Assembly (NCBI GenBank): GCA_022447065.1
Contig: JAKUUM010000004.1
Coordinates: 1-64,000, forward strand
From: SAR86 cluster bacterium
GTDB taxonomy: Bacteria; Pseudomonadota; Gammaproteobacteria; Magnimaribacterales; Magnimaribacteraceae
DNA: 64,000 nt
Direction: 5' to 3'
Below the pieces are notes generated by a model. It was not told the DNA's origin. It did not search any database and saw only the letters and a program-made list of their open reading frames with translations. Below, one piece after another: positions 44,037 to 53,039 of the stretch. Each line of letters begins with the position of its first letter. The stretch's first letter is position 1. Both the position numbers and the translations under genes were made by a program.

Positions 44037-45156
44037 TTGAACTAAAAACTTGATTTAAAAATGTTGCATTATCAAAGTTTAATGGCTCCGTGGTGGAATG
44101 ATAATTCCCCCCAATTCTAACAACACTGCCATCCCCCATTCGGGTATAGGTACTAAAACGCATTATTACAAGATCATTTTCAGGGTAGACAGCTACGATT
44201 TGTCCTTGGATACCTAAAGCTGTAAACCCTGAATTTGGTGCTGGCCACCAGTAGAAACCGTATTGACCTGAAATCGCAAGCGCGGTACTCTCGGTAACCC
44301 AAGTCTCTGATAAAACTGCTTGTCCATCCCAGTCTCCTTCTCTCGCAAATAATAGACCAAATCTTCCAAACTCTCTGGGTGTGGAGTCAAGACAGCAATA
44401 AGTCAGAATATTTCCTTGAGTGTCTTGCCACCAATCTCCAGTAAACCCTATAACACTTCCTATTTTTTGATCCAAGTATGTTTTTGGGGACATTGAAGTA
44501 GATGATCTCACCACTTCTCCAGCTAACATTACATCGGCATTAGAGTAGGTGTAGAGTTGCTCTCCGGGTTCTCCTTCTAGATTTCTATCTATTGACAATT
44601 GCAGTTGATCCTCACTGTTATATAAATCCCCTCCGTCTAACAACTCAAGGGCTGTTTTAACTGTCATTAGTTGCCGCAGAGTTATTACTTCCTTTTCTGT
44701 TCCCTGCCATGCACTAATAAAATCGGAAACTCGTTGATCTAGGTTGTCAATTAAGCCTTCATCTAGAGAAACCCCCACAAGTGCGCTTGTAAAACTCTTA
44801 GCCACTGACCAACTTGTAACCAGATCGCTTGCCATTCTGGTGTCTGCATATCTCTCAGCAACTACCAGTCCATTCTTAATGATGACCACCGCTCCTGTGT
44901 AATTACCTTCTTGAAAGGCGTAATCAATTGCTTCGTTTATTTCATCGGGGCACATGCCCTGTGATTCAGGAGTAGCTGTTTCCCAAGACAGTCCTGGCCA
45001 AACCTCTGTAAAAGGACCATCTTCAACAGTTACCGAACAGCCTGATGTTGTAGGTGGAGGTGGCGATGGTGCTGTGTTCTCTCCTGAACTAGAACCTCCT
45101 CCGCCCCCACAACTAATCAGGAACAAAATAAACAAAGGACCAATAAACCTTCTCAC
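44029..45156 (-). CDS. Lipoprotein serine hydrolase, beta-lactamase class C fold
   Basis: 375 residues, with a lipobox LISC (C16 is lipidated) followed by a glycine/serine/proline-rich linker (17-37), so it is a membrane-tethered periplasmic enzyme. The catalytic motif S117-V-A-K120 and the tyrosine motif YSN near 205 are those of class C beta-lactamase/esterase/peptidase family proteins. Substrate could be an ester, amide or D-peptide. The start is GTG at 45156 with a weak ribosome site. It lies 50 bases after the fusion gene and may be its operon's last gene. Confidence 0.87.
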   Translation of the reverse strand: MRRFIGPLFILFLISCGGGGGSSSGENTAPSPPPPTTSGCSVTVEDGPFTEVWPGLSWETATPESQGMCPDEINEAIDYAFQEGNYTGAVVIIKNGLVVAERYADTRMASDLVTSWSVAKSFTSALVGVSLDEGLIDNLDQRVSDFISAWQGTEKEVITLRQLMTVKTALELLDGGDLYNSEDQLQLSIDRNLEGEPGEQLYTYSNADVMLAGEVVRSSTSMSPKTYLDQKIGSVIGFTGDWWQDTQGNILTYCCLDSTPREFGRFGLLFAREGDWDGQAVLSETWVTESTALAISGQYGFYWWPAPNSGFTALGIQGQIVAVYPENDLVIMRFSTYTRMGDGSVVRIGGNYHSTTEPLNFDNATFLNQVFSSIN

Positions 45157-45206
45157 CTCTATATGCTAAATCAATTTTTATAAAATTAGCGAAATTTGAT
45201 CAAGCT

Positions 45207-47213
45207 TTAATCGTTAAGTAGATCCAGCCACCTCGATTCATCTTTATTCAGAGTAATGTTAAGAGCTTTAATAGAACTTTTAGTTTCAAAGAAGTTTCGA
45301 GGACCTATTAAAGGGAAAGAAGGAAATTCTTGGTTAAGAACAAAAGACAAGGCTAATTGGATGGGTTCCACGCCCTTTTTTTCTGCCAAAGAAAAGCATC
45401 TTGCTCTTCTTTCTAAGTTTTCTTCACTGGACCAGACTCGATCTTGTTCTTCTTTATTGGGATTGGCTCCGTGAAGGGATCCTTCAAATTCTTGAGAGTC
45501 CAGAAAGAAACCTCTTGCTTGGCTGGACCAAGGAAAAATTGCTACTTGCATGCCCTTTAAGAATTCTTTGTAAGGGTCTTCAGAACAACTTTCACATCCT
45601 GGCCAGACAGGATCATTCATTCTGGCTAAACTGAAGTTATTACTTAAAACAGTGAAAGGTTGCTTTCCTGAATCTTGAGAATAAGTAAAAGATTCTTTAA
45701 ATCTAGGTAAAGACCAATTAGAGGCTCCGTATAAATTAATCAGACCTTCATTTCTCAGTTCATGTAAAGCATCGATAAACTCACCTACGGGCACTTCAAG
45801 GTTGTCTCTGTGTAAGCAATATATATCAATACTATCTATCTTTAACCTATCAAGAGATTCCGTTAATTGTTTCCGTATAAATTTTGGATAACAATCAGGC
45901 GTGTGGGCTCCCTTCCCTAATACAACAACTTCGTCTCTGAGACCCCTAGCCAGCATCCAACGACCCAAATAAACATCACTTTTGCCATTGTTATAGATAT
46001 AAGCAGTGTCAAAAGCATTTCCACCTAAAGTAAAAAAATGATCAAACATAGCAAAAGCGTGGTTGCCGCCAGTTTGATTGTCACAACCAAAAACCAGACG
46101 AGAAATTGGCTTTTCTAGTCCTTTTAATCGATCACTACTCATGGGGACTCTGCTACTTAAGGCAGATTCTCCTAATAAAGAATAATTTCTTTTTTCAGGA
46201 ATATCTTGTTCGTAATGTACTCCAACTTTTTTTCTCCACGAATCAAGCCAAATCATATTGCCATGACTATCAGCAAGGGACATAAGCTTAGATTCAATTT
46301 CTTTATTTTTTACTAATTCAACAAAGTGATCAATTTCGTGAGTAAAAACCCCTCTCCTTTGTTTAAATTTAATTATTTCAGACTTTCCTTCTTTGTCCTT
46401 TAAAACTATCTCTGACTTTCGGCCATTAGCTTCTCCACACTGCCAAGGTTGATCAATAAATAAAGATATTTCGTCGTTTTTTATCAAGACTGAATTGTCT
46501 AGTTCTTTATTGATCGAAGAGCTGATTGCAGCCTTAGAGCCATTGGAAAAAATAAGCTTTGCACGCGCGAATAGATCTATACCATGCTCAGAGAGGTCTC
46601 CTTCTGCTTCAAATTGGATAGGATTCGAGAAAACCTTTCCTTCTTGCACACCGACTATCATTCTTGACATAGACATGGGATAACATCCAATGTCCATAAT
46701 GGAGCCTCCACCTAAATCTGGATTAACCAATCTATGCTCTTCAGGAACTTTTGCAGAGAATCCAAAAGACGCTTGGATAGATAACGGTCTTTCCTTAAAT
46801 CTCTTTTTAACTATCTCTCTAATCTTTTCTGTTTGTGGATGCGTCCTATACATAAAAGCTTCCATTAATAAAACGTTATTCTTCCGTGCTGCATTTATTA
46901 AAACCATGGCTTCGGTGGAGTTCATAGTCATGGGCTTTTCACAAAGGACCGACTTTCTAGCATTTAGAGAAGCTAGAGCAAGCTCAAAGTGAGAGTTATG
47001 AGGTGTGGCAATATAAATGGCTTGAATCTCTTCATTTTTAATAAGATTTTCGTACCCCTGTACCGATAAGCAGTTGTATTTGGACCCAAATTTTTCTGCA
47101 TTCTCAATAGTACGACTAGCCACGGCAAGTAAATTAGAATCTATACTGTCTTGCATAGAAACTGCTAAGGCTCTAGCTATTAAACCTGTACCCAATATCC
47201 CCCAATTAATCAT
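45207..47213 (-). CDS. Fusion of Gfo/Idh/MocA oxidoreductase and aldo/keto reductase
   Basis: 668 residues from ATG 47213. Residues 1-330 are a Gfo/Idh/MocA NAD(P)-oxidoreductase: GILGTGLIA cofactor loop, ATPHNSHFELA and CEKPM with the conserved lysine, then GGGSIMDIGCYP. Residues 350-668 are an aldo/keto reductase: DTAYIYNNGKSD (D and Y of the tetrad), LGKGAH (K) and LHRDN (H), ending IQLALSFVL and PLIGPRNF. Both parts act on sugars and sugar-like alcohols/carbonyls, so the two activities may work in tandem with channelled cofactor. No stop or frameshift lies between them. It belongs to the same-strand run of the DUF6644 genes. Confidence 0.9.
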   Translation of the reverse strand: MINWGILGTGLIARALAVSMQDSIDSNLLAVASRTIENAEKFGSKYNCLSVQGYENLIKNEEIQAIYIATPHNSHFELALASLNARKSVLCEKPMTMNSTEAMVLINAARKNNVLLMEAFMYRTHPQTEKIREIVKKRFKERPLSIQASFGFSAKVPEEHRLVNPDLGGGSIMDIGCYPMSMSRMIVGVQEGKVFSNPIQFEAEGDLSEHGIDLFARAKLIFSNGSKAAISSSINKELDNSVLIKNDEISLFIDQPWQCGEANGRKSEIVLKDKEGKSEIIKFKQRRGVFTHEIDHFVELVKNKEIESKLMSLADSHGNMIWLDSWRKKVGVHYEQDIPEKRNYSLLGESALSSRVPMSSDRLKGLEKPISRLVFGCDNQTGGNHAFAMFDHFFTLGGNAFDTAYIYNNGKSDVYLGRWMLARGLRDEVVVLGKGAHTPDCYPKFIRKQLTESLDRLKIDSIDIYCLHRDNLEVPVGEFIDALHELRNEGLINLYGASNWSLPRFKESFTYSQDSGKQPFTVLSNNFSLARMNDPVWPGCESCSEDPYKEFLKGMQVAIFPWSSQARGFFLDSQEFEGSLHGANPNKEEQDRVWSSEENLERRARCFSLAEKKGVEPIQLALSFVLNQEFPSFPLIGPRNFFETKSSIKALNITLNKDESRWLDLLND

Positions 47214-47262
47214 CAATTGAATTTTAGATCTTATCTGCCCTTTTTTCTTTAATTGCTTTCAT

Positions 47263-47742
47263 TTAAGAAAAACCAATCCACCTACCAGAACCTGCTACTG
47301 TTGCCCATATTGAAATAGAAACTATTCCCACTAGCCGAAAGCGAAAAGAATCTTTCTCTGTTTTTAAGCAAAGTGGGTTACGGATAAAAAATAAGAAAAT
47401 TAGACCTAAAGTTAAGGCTGACATCTTTATCCAAAATGCTCTGCTGTAATAACATTTAATTGCCTCACTAAGAAAGAGCGGTATGCCGGTGGAAACTAAA
47501 ATGACCAGACCTAATTTAAGCCACACTAAGGTCTCATTAATAACGTAATTGATAGGCCTTGAATTAAGAACGAAACCCAATAGTCTCAAATCTCCCATTA
47601 AAATTGAACCGCCTAAGATAGCCAAACCAATTAAGTGAACCGATTCAATTACAGGAAACATCCAAATAGAATTCCTTATCAACTCTCCTATAAAAGATTG
47701 TTCCATTCGATCAAATAAGAAAAAAAGTTGACCTGAGTCCAT
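47263..47742 (-). CDS. DUF6644-type membrane protein (second of tandem pair)
   Basis: 159 residues with about four to five helices. N-terminal IGELIRNSIWMFPVIESVHLIG and GSILMGDLRLLGF match the first gene's ESLYLYPWIESAHVLS and DLRLMGLAF, so the two are paralogs. The family is described only as an integral membrane protein. Start ATG 47742 overlaps the previous stop in TAATG; a TTG at 47790 would lengthen it without family support. A conserved histidine after helix 1 (SVHLIG) could bind heme together with the neighbouring cytochrome, which is speculation. Confidence 0.75.
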   Translation of the reverse strand: MDSGQLFFLFDRMEQSFIGELIRNSIWMFPVIESVHLIGLAILGGSILMGDLRLLGFVLNSRPINYVINETLVWLKLGLVILVSTGIPLFLSEAIKCYYSRAFWIKMSALTLGLIFLFFIRNPLCLKTEKDSFRFRLVGIVSISIWATVAGSGRWIGFS

Positions 47743-48311
47743 TAGAAATCTTCCATTTGACTTAATTCGATCATACAGCTCGCTGCCCAATTAACCCAAT
47801 CAGGTTGAGGTTGTCTGTCACAGTCAAACCAATTGTAAGCAATCATGCGACCCGAAATAATTACTCCCGCCCAAAGGACCAAGGAAACGCTTGCTTTTAT
47901 ATGAACACTACGCGGGATATTCTCTTCATCCCACTTGCCTCCCTCCTTACTCATTTGTCTGTGAAACAAGAAAATATTAATACCACCTAATAAAATCAAG
48001 AATAATTTAAATCTAAAAAAAATATTCTGATAAGTTCTTACTGGAATAGCATAAAAGAGCAACAAACCAGTTAAGACCATTAAACCAAACCCAAAAATTG
48101 TCCAAGGTAAAGTCTTTGAGTTCATCTCAGATATGGAAAGTTTGTTAAAGGCCAACCCCATTAATCTTAGATCCACGAAGATGAGAGTGCCTATAAAAAA
48201 ACAAATTGAAAGAACGTGTGCTGATTCAATCCAAGGATATAAATACAAAGATTCGTGTAAGGCTATGCTCCATTCAGTTTCAGATAGCCATATTGAAAAC
48301 TCCAACAACAT
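47742..48311 (-). CDS. DUF6644-type membrane protein (first of tandem pair)
   Basis: 189 residues, helices at about 26-48, 65-90, 95-112 and 130-150. It has a cysteine-containing hydrophilic C-terminus (about 160-189) the paralog lacks, with DCDRQPQPDWVNWAASC. Motifs WIESAHVLS and VDLRLMGLA mark the family. ATG at 48311, 26 bases after the cytochrome c'-like gene. Function unknown; position next to an exported cytochrome and DUF6152 suggests a membrane redox partner. Confidence 0.75.
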   Translation of the reverse strand: MLLEFSIWLSETEWSIALHESLYLYPWIESAHVLSICFFIGTLIFVDLRLMGLAFNKLSISEMNSKTLPWTIFGFGLMVLTGLLLFYAIPVRTYQNIFFRFKLFLILLGGINIFLFHRQMSKEGGKWDEENIPRSVHIKASVSLVLWAGVIISGRMIAYNWFDCDRQPQPDWVNWAASCMIELSQMEDF

Positions 48312-48337
48312 ATTCTTATAAATTTAAAGAATGATAT

Positions 48338-48775
48338 CTATTCTTCTTTAATCCAGTAAGTCTGATGACATGCCACGCATACTTGATACAGGTCTGCTCC
48401 AACTTTAAACAATTCCTCTGAATCTTCATTTTCGGCGGCCTCAAAAGCTCGTTCACCCATTCTTTTAAGAGCCATTGATAAAGCAACCCATTGTGCATCA
48501 TCAACCGCTCTACTTGGCATCGAGAGAAGATATGAGCTCTCAGAAATAACTTTAGCACCGTGTTTCACTCTATCCCATCCTTCCTGATCAGTTGGTTCGA
48601 GATTAAACTCACCCTCTTCTGTTATCACATAACCTGCAGAGTCCCAAATGGCTTCAGCAGCTGGATCTAGAAGGTAAGCCATCAAATCATGGATCTCTGA
48701 GTGTTCTTCGGTTTCTTTTGTAAACCCTTGCCAAGAAAGGCAAAGTAAAATAAAAAAGAAACCCAGTTTTCTCAT
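48338..48775 (-). CDS. Exported cytochrome c'-like protein
   Basis: 145 residues with a signal peptide (about 1-19) and a single heme motif C133-V-A-C136-H137 right at the C-terminus, the hallmark of four-helix cytochrome c' proteins. The internal region is helical with many Glu/Asp. A periplasmic electron carrier or gas/peroxide-sensing heme protein is likely. ATG 48775, 22 bases after the DUF6152 gene on the same strand. Assignment to cytochrome c' is by motif position, not by a family search. Confidence 0.72.
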   Translation of the reverse strand: MRKLGFFFILLCLSWQGFTKETEEHSEIHDLMAYLLDPAAEAIWDSAGYVITEEGEFNLEPTDQEGWDRVKHGAKVISESSYLLSMPSRAVDDAQWVALSMALKRMGERAFEAAENEDSEELFKVGADLYQVCVACHQTYWIKEE

Positions 48776-48797
48776 ATCAATAAATTCTTAAGTAAAT

Positions 48798-49238
48798 TTA
48801 TTCTCTTTTGAGTTCTCTAGGGTCTGTGCCGTCTCTGGGCGCGCCGGTTCCAGAAGATCCCATAAATACTTTACTGCCATCGGGGAAAGTAACGTCTCTG
48901 CCATTTGCTATGCATATTGGTAAACATAACCTTCCTTTGCTTTGATAACCTCTAACTATAATGATTGTGCCTGGTAATAAAGTCTTTTTAGTAATTCCGT
49001 TTCTAATGAGGGTATTAGGAGTTCCTCCTTCAACCATCCAAACAGTTTTCCCAGATTCATCTTCAACTTCTACGTGTACCCAAGCATGGGGATTAATCCA
49101 TTCTACCTTCACAACCTTTCCAGTGATGTTAATAGGAGCATTAGGATCAAATTCAGCAGTAAACGCATGGTGGGCATAAATTTGAAAAGCAAAGGCTCCA
49201 AAAAATAAGCAAAAAATTATTCTTAGAATTATTTTCAT
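48798..49238 (-). CDS. DUF6152-family exported protein
   Basis: 146 residues, signal peptide (about 1-22) then HHAFTAEFD right after the predicted cleavage site. That is followed by ITGKVVKVEWINPHAWVHV and VEGGTPNTLIRNG, the DUF6152 pattern. A basic RGYQSKGRLCLPICIANGRDV segment and a glycine-rich tail complete it. Histidines at the mature N-terminus could bind copper, as in several periplasmic proteins, but that is inference. Its ATG overlaps the upstream gene's stop by four bases (ATGA), so expression is coupled. The function of DUF6152 is unknown. Confidence 0.8.
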   Translation of the reverse strand: MKIILRIIFCLFFGAFAFQIYAHHAFTAEFDPNAPINITGKVVKVEWINPHAWVHVEVEDESGKTVWMVEGGTPNTLIRNGITKKTLLPGTIIIVRGYQSKGRLCLPICIANGRDVTFPDGSKVFMGSSGTGAPRDGTDPRELKRE

Positions 49239-50215
49239 TGATTTCTCCTTTCTTCTTCTCTAGCTCCAGCCAGTATGTTTGCCATGGCGTAATTACCTTC
49301 ATGGCAAGCGTATTCATAAATTTTGCCTTCTGCTTTTCTTAAGGGCATTTCTCCCCTCCAGACATCTTTATAAGCTTTATCATCATCTACACTAAATTCG
49401 TAAAGAATCTCGTCTTCCGAGGTTCTTGTAAACCTTTCGGTTACTTCAGCATTCTCAGTCATAAGGATTTGATGACGTATAGCAGCCCTAAAACGTTGTT
49501 GTAAATGATGATTTTTAGTTTTTACTACCAAGGTATTTCCTTCCCAATGCCCAACGGAATCTCCTAACCAGGGCCTAATGTGGTCAGGAAGATGGGTCCC
49601 TTTAATTCTTATTATTCTAGCGTCGTGAACCATCTCCACCAAAATCATCACGTAACCAGGCGATTGGACAATTTGATAGTTATTATTATAAAGAACATTC
49701 AACATAGGAGGTCCACCACTAGATCCAAAACCAACCACACATCTCTCTCCTAAACTCCTCTGCTCAGGATGGTTGGCTTTAGTAAACATGCGGTAAAGAC
49801 TAGGAGCTTCCATGCCCCAACTTATCCATTTCCTAGGAAGCTTCCCATCTTCGGGGTAAGTAAGAATTGAGCTCCTGTACTCTCCATTGATTTTAAAAAG
49901 CTGGGTACCTTGATCGAACCAAGCAGTATTGTAGCCACCCACGTTTTCTCCGGCTTTGGGTGATTCACCCTTTTCATAAGGATTATCTATTTCTTCAATG
50001 AATGCAGCTGTAAAAGAAGCTGCAGCATTGGCTTGTTCTTCTGTAACCACTAAACTTTCGTAATTGTCTGGTCTTTCTAAAGTAGTCAAACTGGCATTGG
50101 TCCAAGTTCCTTGAAGATCTGGATCTCCAAACCAGGTCTTCATTGTTACTTCAGCTTCAAGACAAGAAGCGGTAACAACTAAAGAAAATAAAAAAAATCT
50201 TTTCAAACTTTTCAC
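49235..50215 (-). CDS. Exported protein of unknown function, paralog A (PDLQGTW family)
   Basis: 326 residues, signal peptide (about 1-20). Conserved blocks are GDPDLQGTWTNASLTTLERP near residue 31-50, GGYNTAWFDQGTQLF, RCVVGFGSSGGPPM, HDARIIRIKG, GDSVGHWEGNTLVV, a charged sheet and MPLRKAEGKIYEYACHEGNY. The same blocks occur in the next gene (paralog B) and, more weakly, in the third (C). I do not know the function; the all-beta look and secretion suggest binding of a polyaromatic or lipid-like ligand or a structural role. GTG start overlaps the previous stop (GTGA). Confidence 0.75.
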   Translation of the reverse strand: MKSLKRFFLFSLVVTASCLEAEVTMKTWFGDPDLQGTWTNASLTTLERPDNYESLVVTEEQANAAASFTAAFIEEIDNPYEKGESPKAGENVGGYNTAWFDQGTQLFKINGEYRSSILTYPEDGKLPRKWISWGMEAPSLYRMFTKANHPEQRSLGERCVVGFGSSGGPPMLNVLYNNNYQIVQSPGYVMILVEMVHDARIIRIKGTHLPDHIRPWLGDSVGHWEGNTLVVKTKNHHLQQRFRAAIRHQILMTENAEVTERFTRTSEDEILYEFSVDDDKAYKDVWRGEMPLRKAEGKIYEYACHEGNYAMANILAGAREEERRNQ

Positions 50216-51204
50216 CTTCTCTTCTCTTCTTCTCTGGCTCCAGCCAATATATTCGCCATCGAATAATTGCCTTCATGACAAGCGTATTCATAAATCTTAT
50301 CCTTAATGGATCTTAAAGGCATCTCTCCTGCCCAAACCTGTCTATAGACATCAGGATCATCCACATAAAACCGATATAAGATTTGGTCTTTAGATATTCG
50401 TGTAAATCTTTCAGTAACAATTGCTTCTGGTGTTATAGCAAAAAAGTGTCTTAATCCACCCCTGAAAGTATGTTGAGGATTAAAATTTGTAGTTTCAACA
50501 ACTAAAGTATTTCCATCCCAATGACCAACAGAATCTCCAAGCCAAGGAGTTATGTTGTCAGGCGGGTGACTTCCACCCAATCTTATAATTCTGGCATCAT
50601 GAACCATCTCCGCCATAATCACAACGTGCCCAGGAGATTGCACTATTTGGTAATGATTGTTATACAAAACATTCATCATAGGTGGTCCTGCGCTAGAACC
50701 AAAGCCAACCACACATCTTTCACCAACACCCCTTAATTCAGGATGATCTCTTCTCCTAGATCTTTCATTTCTTCTTTTCTCAAAAAACTTATCTGCTTTT
50801 TCACGATCCCAAGGTATTTTCCCATTTTTAGGATAGGCAACGATAGAAGTCCTATATTTTCCAAAGAGCTGAAATAACTCTGCTCCTGGATCCATCCAAG
50901 CTGTGTTATAACCCCCCACGTCAGTTCCTGTTCTAGGAGTTTCTCCTTCTGAATATTGATTATCATAGGCAAAACTATCTACGGCAGCCTTAGTTGCAGC
51001 AGCTCTTGCTTCTTCTTCACTGACTTCTAGTGTCTTAAAATGGCCAGGTCTTTCTAAGGTAGTCAAAGTAGCATTGGTCCAAATACCTTGTAGATCTGGA
51101 TCTCCATACCAAGTTTTATAAGGGTTCTTAGTTTCAGCGAATAGCGGATTTGAACATAACAAAAAGATTGAAAATAGATATTTCAAGACTTTTTGAAAGA
51201 TCAT
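50212..51204 (-). CDS. Exported protein of unknown function, paralog B (PDLQGIW family)
   Basis: About 330 residues from ATG 51204, which gives a proper signal peptide (MIFQKVLKYLFSIFLLCS, cut near FAE). A longer frame opening at 51249 lacks support. It shares with A GDPDLQGIWTNATLTTLERP, GGYNTAWMDPGAELF, ERCVVGFGSSAGPPM, HDARIIRLGG, LGDSVGHWDGNTLVV, and MPLRSIKDKIYEYACHEGNYSMANI. A and B also both end in a REEE-R tail. By eye they are over half identical, so a recent duplication. Function unknown. Confidence 0.75.
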   Translation of the reverse strand: MIFQKVLKYLFSIFLLCSNPLFAETKNPYKTWYGDPDLQGIWTNATLTTLERPGHFKTLEVSEEEARAAATKAAVDSFAYDNQYSEGETPRTGTDVGGYNTAWMDPGAELFQLFGKYRTSIVAYPKNGKIPWDREKADKFFEKRRNERSRRRDHPELRGVGERCVVGFGSSAGPPMMNVLYNNHYQIVQSPGHVVIMAEMVHDARIIRLGGSHPPDNITPWLGDSVGHWDGNTLVVETTNFNPQHTFRGGLRHFFAITPEAIVTERFTRISKDQILYRFYVDDPDVYRQVWAGEMPLRSIKDKIYEYACHEGNYSMANILAGAREEEKRR

Positions 51205-51208
51205 CTTT

Positions 51209-52060
51209 TCAATTTCCACGCCACTGTCCATAAAAGAGTTCTTCAACAAATTCTACACACTTAAATTGCTGTAGCTGAGCATCATTACCCACTCTTTTGT
51301 ACAACGTCATGCTGATCTTCCAAGGTTTAGTAAAGACTTTTTCATCTTCTATGGTGGCTTCATAGTTCATAGTATGGTTATTTATTAACGTGTATTTCTC
51401 AATTACTTTTAATTGATCACTGTGAAAGTTGCCCGATCGATCAAACCAAGTTTGATCATTGAACCCTGTAACTTCAATCACCAAAGTGTTATCTTCCCAA
51501 TAACCCCAAGATTGGCCCATCCAGGAATCTACTGGAGCAGGTCCAGGATCTTCTAGATATATATTTCTCACAGCTCCGGCATATTCGTAAGCAAAAAAGA
51601 TAGCCTTTTCGCTATGAAAAATCTGAAAAGGGAAATTCATATACGTAGCTCTTGGAACTCCAGGTAGGTAGCACTTAATTTCTGGATCTCTATCTATCCA
51701 GTTTTTTTTGTTTTCATCTCTTTGTTTTAATGCCCCCCTCTTATATGGAATGGTACCGCCTTCAACTACGCCTAAACCTGCAGGGACTGAGCCAACAGTG
51801 CCTAGAGCCACAATACTTGGATGTGGAATGGGCACGACAGGCCCTTCAACCATAGCCAGAGAAGCACTCGCCGAATGAGCTTCTAAATTATAGTTAGCAG
51901 TGTTTAATACTTGCCAAACACCATTTAAATCAGGCTTACCTCCAGGACCTTTTGGTATCTCTAATTTCTCAGAAGCACAGACAGAAAATGTTATTGCACT
52001 AAGTATTAATAAGCTAAAGACTCTCGTAACCATAAATTGTATGGATAGATTTTCCTTCAT
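51209..52060 (-). CDS. Exported protein of unknown function, related C (PDLNGVW family)
   Basis: 283 residues with signal peptide (about 1-29, cut near VCASE). KPDLNGVW occurs after the signal as in A and B, and WMGQSWGYWEDNTLVIEVTGFN matches their GDSVGHW-NTLVV block. It lacks the GGYNTAW block and the YEYACHEGN tail but has IPYKRGALKQRDENKKN and the cysteine-containing LPGVPR. So it is the most diverged of the three. Gap to the nitrilase gene is 47 bases. Function unknown. Confidence 0.75.
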   Translation of the reverse strand: MKENLSIQFMVTRVFSLLILSAITFSVCASEKLEIPKGPGGKPDLNGVWQVLNTANYNLEAHSASASLAMVEGPVVPIPHPSIVALGTVGSVPAGLGVVEGGTIPYKRGALKQRDENKKNWIDRDPEIKCYLPGVPRATYMNFPFQIFHSEKAIFFAYEYAGAVRNIYLEDPGPAPVDSWMGQSWGYWEDNTLVIEVTGFNDQTWFDRSGNFHSDQLKVIEKYTLINNHTMNYEATIEDEKVFTKPWKISMTLYKRVGNDAQLQQFKCVEFVEELFYGQWRGN

Positions 52061-52107
52061 CTCAATTTCTCTTTCTGCCCAGGCAGTATATTACTTTAGA
52101 CTAAATA

Positions 52108-52959
52108 TTAAGGATTTTTTTCTTTTTTGGGTATCTCTAGAGGTCCCAATTTGGTTAAGTAATTTTCATCCTTTTCATCTGCTAAATTAAGCTTTGGATC
52201 ATCTCTAAAACTTTTAACAGGCTGTCCCAGTCCCCTAAGTCCTCTCTTTCTGCATCTTCTGACTCTGTCAAAATCTACTTCAACGAGCATAAATTCTTCT
52301 CCAATACTTGCGTCATGTAGAATTTCTCCATCTGGTCCTGCAATCAAGGATAGGCCGCACCCTTGTTCACCTCCTGCATTTACATCAATGTAGTAACATT
52401 GTTGTTGAGCAGCAGTTGCTTTGACCATGGCTCTTTCTACGTCTCTATCACAAGTGTCGGTTAAGCTGGGGTGTAAAATGACTTCAGCTCCCTTAAGAGC
52501 CAATGCTCTGCTAGTTTCAGGAAACCAAAGGTCGTAACAGATGTGAAGACCTAAGGTACCAAAACCAGGGACCTCAAAAACACAGGCTTCATTTCCTGCT
52601 TCAACACCAACCTCATAGGGAAGAAATGGATATAATTTCCTGCACTTTGTAACCAACTCACCTTTGTTATTAATAACCGGTGCAGTGTTGAAAATTCCCT
52701 CCTCAGTCTCTTCATAAAAAGATCCAGGTAGTAGCCAAATACCAAGTTCTTTTGCCAGAGCCTTAAATTTATCTATATATTCTGAGAGATAAAAAGATGA
52801 GTCCTTTGAACCTGCGCCTCCCACAGCCAATTCACTAAATACGATCATTTGAAGCCAAGGAAATCTAGATACAGCCTCTTTTGTCTTTTTTTTAACTAAA
52901 GAGCAGTTATCTCTGTTTGCCAAACTTAATTGGATAGCTGCTATTGACAAAGGTTTCAT
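52108..52959 (-). CDS. Nitrilase-superfamily carbon-nitrogen hydrolase
   Basis: 283 residues from ATG 52959 (a longer frame from 52989 adds ten non-family residues). The catalytic triad is E43 in FSELAVGG, K108 in KCRKLYPF and C141 in HICYDLWFPE. The superfamily hydrolyses amides, nitriles or N-carbamoyl compounds. It lacks a signal, so it is cytoplasmic, while the downstream proteins are exported. It lies just past the TonB receptor's terminator, heading the run of exported proteins. Substrate unknown. Confidence 0.9.
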   Translation of the reverse strand: MKPLSIAAIQLSLANRDNCSLVKKKTKEAVSRFPWLQMIVFSELAVGGAGSKDSSFYLSEYIDKFKALAKELGIWLLPGSFYEETEEGIFNTAPVINNKGELVTKCRKLYPFLPYEVGVEAGNEACVFEVPGFGTLGLHICYDLWFPETSRALALKGAEVILHPSLTDTCDRDVERAMVKATAAQQQCYYIDVNAGGEQGCGLSLIAGPDGEILHDASIGEEFMLVEVDFDRVRRCRKRGLRGLGQPVKSFRDDPKLNLADEKDENYLTKLGPLEIPKKEKNP

Positions 52960-52997
52960 GGTTTTAAGCAGTATACGTAAATACCACAAAAAAAATA

Positions 52998-53015
52998 GGC
53001 TGGAAAATTCCAGCC
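52998..53015 (-). terminator. Terminator of the large TonB receptor gene
   Basis: Stem GGCTGGAA/TTCCAGCC with two-base core AA, followed on the minus strand by a T run (ATTTTTTTT). It lies 25 bases past the receptor stop and 38 before the nitrilase ATG, so partial read-through could reduce, not abolish, expression of the genes that follow. Confidence 0.82.
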
Positions 53016-53039
53016 CATTTTTTAAGGTTTAATTAGCTC

